Part shown: one piece after another, positions 63,399 through 64,000 of the stretch
How the letters are laid out: the number at the start of each line of letters is the position of its first letter
Numbering within the stretch: position 1 is the first letter of the stretch
DNA from: Gonium pectorale
Taxonomy: Eukaryota > Chlorophyta > Chlorophyceae > Chlamydomonadales > Volvocaceae
Length of the DNA: 64,000 nucleotides
NCBI GenBank assembly: GCA_001584585.1
Contig: LSYV01000015.1
Location: forward strand, 1,110,306-1,174,305
Direction of reading: 5' to 3'
Made by a program: the position numbers and the translations under genes
Notes under the pieces: model-generated
Databases searched by the model: none
What the model was told of the DNA's origin: nothing
Seen by the model: only the letters and a program-made list of their open reading frames with translations

Positions 63399-64000
63399 CT
63401 GGAGCCCTACGATGTGGAGCTTGTCCTGCAGGGGCTGCACTGCAGCCTCACCTTCCGTGGAGTTACCGCTGCCATCCTGCGGGCTGCCGAATACGAGGTG
63501 GCCGATGGGCCGCCGGGCCCGGGCCAGGTGCAGGTCCTGTCCGAAGAGCTGGATGTCGCCCGGGCATGTATAAGTACCGGCCAGCCAGCCATTGGGTCCA
63601 AGCCTGCCTCCGTGCTTGGGCCCCCGGTGGAGCCCGCTCGAGCGGTTGCAGCGCTGAGCGCTGAGCGCCGTCGGACCGGTGACCGCGACGACAACAACAG
63701 CGCAGCTCGACTTTGACAACTACCGTTCCACCAGGTGAAGTTCGGCAAACCGGGTAAGCTGGTAAGCCGGTCTTTTTGGGGGGGCGGGACGAACGTCACA
63801 TGTCCCGCTCTGTAACCGCCCGCCCTATTAGAAACGTGACGCCTTCGGGCGTATATTGCCGTAGAGGCGGGCTCCCTCTTTTGTGCAGGTTTCTCTCTTC
63901 TTTCCCCGCCAGGACTCGCTGTCCTACGGAACGCTACGGCTGCGGGTCTACAACTCACGACCCGATCCGACACCCCACCAACGCAGGGGTGTCGCCGGGG
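63399..64000 (+). CDS. Partial gene at window end, unidentified
   Basis: From a TTAG acceptor at 63398 a frame with strong coding bias reads LEPYDVELVLQGLHCSLTF, then RAAEYEVADGPPGPGQVQV and SEELDVAR. It loses coding character near 63570-63720. After the repeat copy, a CCGCCAG acceptor at 63912 opens a frame DSLSYGTLRLRVYNSRP that runs off the window. The exon borders between are unsettled: a donor at 63574 (GTATAAG) or at 63735 (GTGAAG, the repeat's own start) is possible. The family is not recognised, and upstream exons may exist. Confidence 0.45.
63733..63912 (+). repeat. Dispersed repeat, full copy (k), filling an inferred intron
   Basis: TCCACCAGGTGAAG at the start matches copy e. GTAAGC occurs at 63754 and again at 63763, then GACGAACGTCACATGTC, CGCCCGCCCTATTAGAAACG, the hairpin CGCCTTCGGGCG, GTAGAGGCGGGCTCCC, and CTTTTGTGCAG ending at 63888. 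A second tract TTTCTCTCTTCTTTCCCCGCCAG runs to 63912, directly before the downstream exon-like frame. This copy is in the sense orientation relative to the gene. Confidence 0.8.

Overview
The window is nuclear DNA from a green alga of the Chlamydomonas/Volvox (volvocine) group. The genes have many exons, with short exons, mostly GT-AG introns of about 60-900 nt and GC-rich third codon positions. Likely TGTAA polyadenylation signals follow several stop codons. The best-matching proteins are plant/algal ones: a ciliary coiled-coil protein (CCDC39/FAP59), a thylakoid thioredoxin-like protein (HCF164/CCS5), a plastid stearoyl-ACP desaturase, an AKR2-type chloroplast-targeting factor and a farnesylated-type DnaJ. 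I rebuilt the gene models by hand from splice sites and reading phase. Exon coordinates are in each entry, and phase closes exactly in ten of the models. PP4R3 does not close, the AKR2 and membrane-protein 5' ends are uncertain, and the last gene is cut by the window edge.

Layout. 0.5-6.7 kb: LYAR-type nucleolar zinc-finger protein (-) head to head with a PfkB/pseudouridine-kinase-like gene (+). 7.7-16.3 kb: ribosomal protein eL14 (-) head to head with CCDC39/FAP59 (+). 17.4-26.5 kb: PP4 regulatory subunit 3 (-) head to head with RNase H2 subunit A (+). 26.5-34.3 kb: a gene-poor block with a decayed, probably 5'-truncated LINE (-) whose reverse transcriptase carries a PHD finger. 34.3-36.8 kb: type I DnaJ (-). 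36.8-40.6 kb: a repeat-rich block. 40.6-46.3 kb: AKR2-like ankyrin protein (-) head to head with HCF164/CCS5 (+), with a 20-N assembly gap in between. 46.3-49.1 kb: another repeat block. 49.2-55.0 kb: eL27 (+) convergent with stearoyl-ACP desaturase FAB2 (-). 56.3-60.9 kb: a probable type I membrane protein (+) of unknown function. 63.4 kb to the end: a partial gene (+).

The genes do not form a pathway. They are housekeeping, ciliary and plastid genes in mixed orientation, and four adjacent pairs probably share divergent promoters.

The most interesting feature that the genes do not explain is a dispersed repeat family of about 130-170 bp, with roughly ten full or partial copies. In one orientation it starts with a splice-donor-like GGTAAGCC and ends with a pyrimidine tract plus CTGCAG. 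One copy lies in an intron of the kinase gene and another fills an inferred intron of the terminal partial gene. It is a candidate introner-like (intron-creating) element. Other notable points are a DnaJ start codon split by an intron, a GC-AG intron, and a one-base phase conflict in PP4R3.
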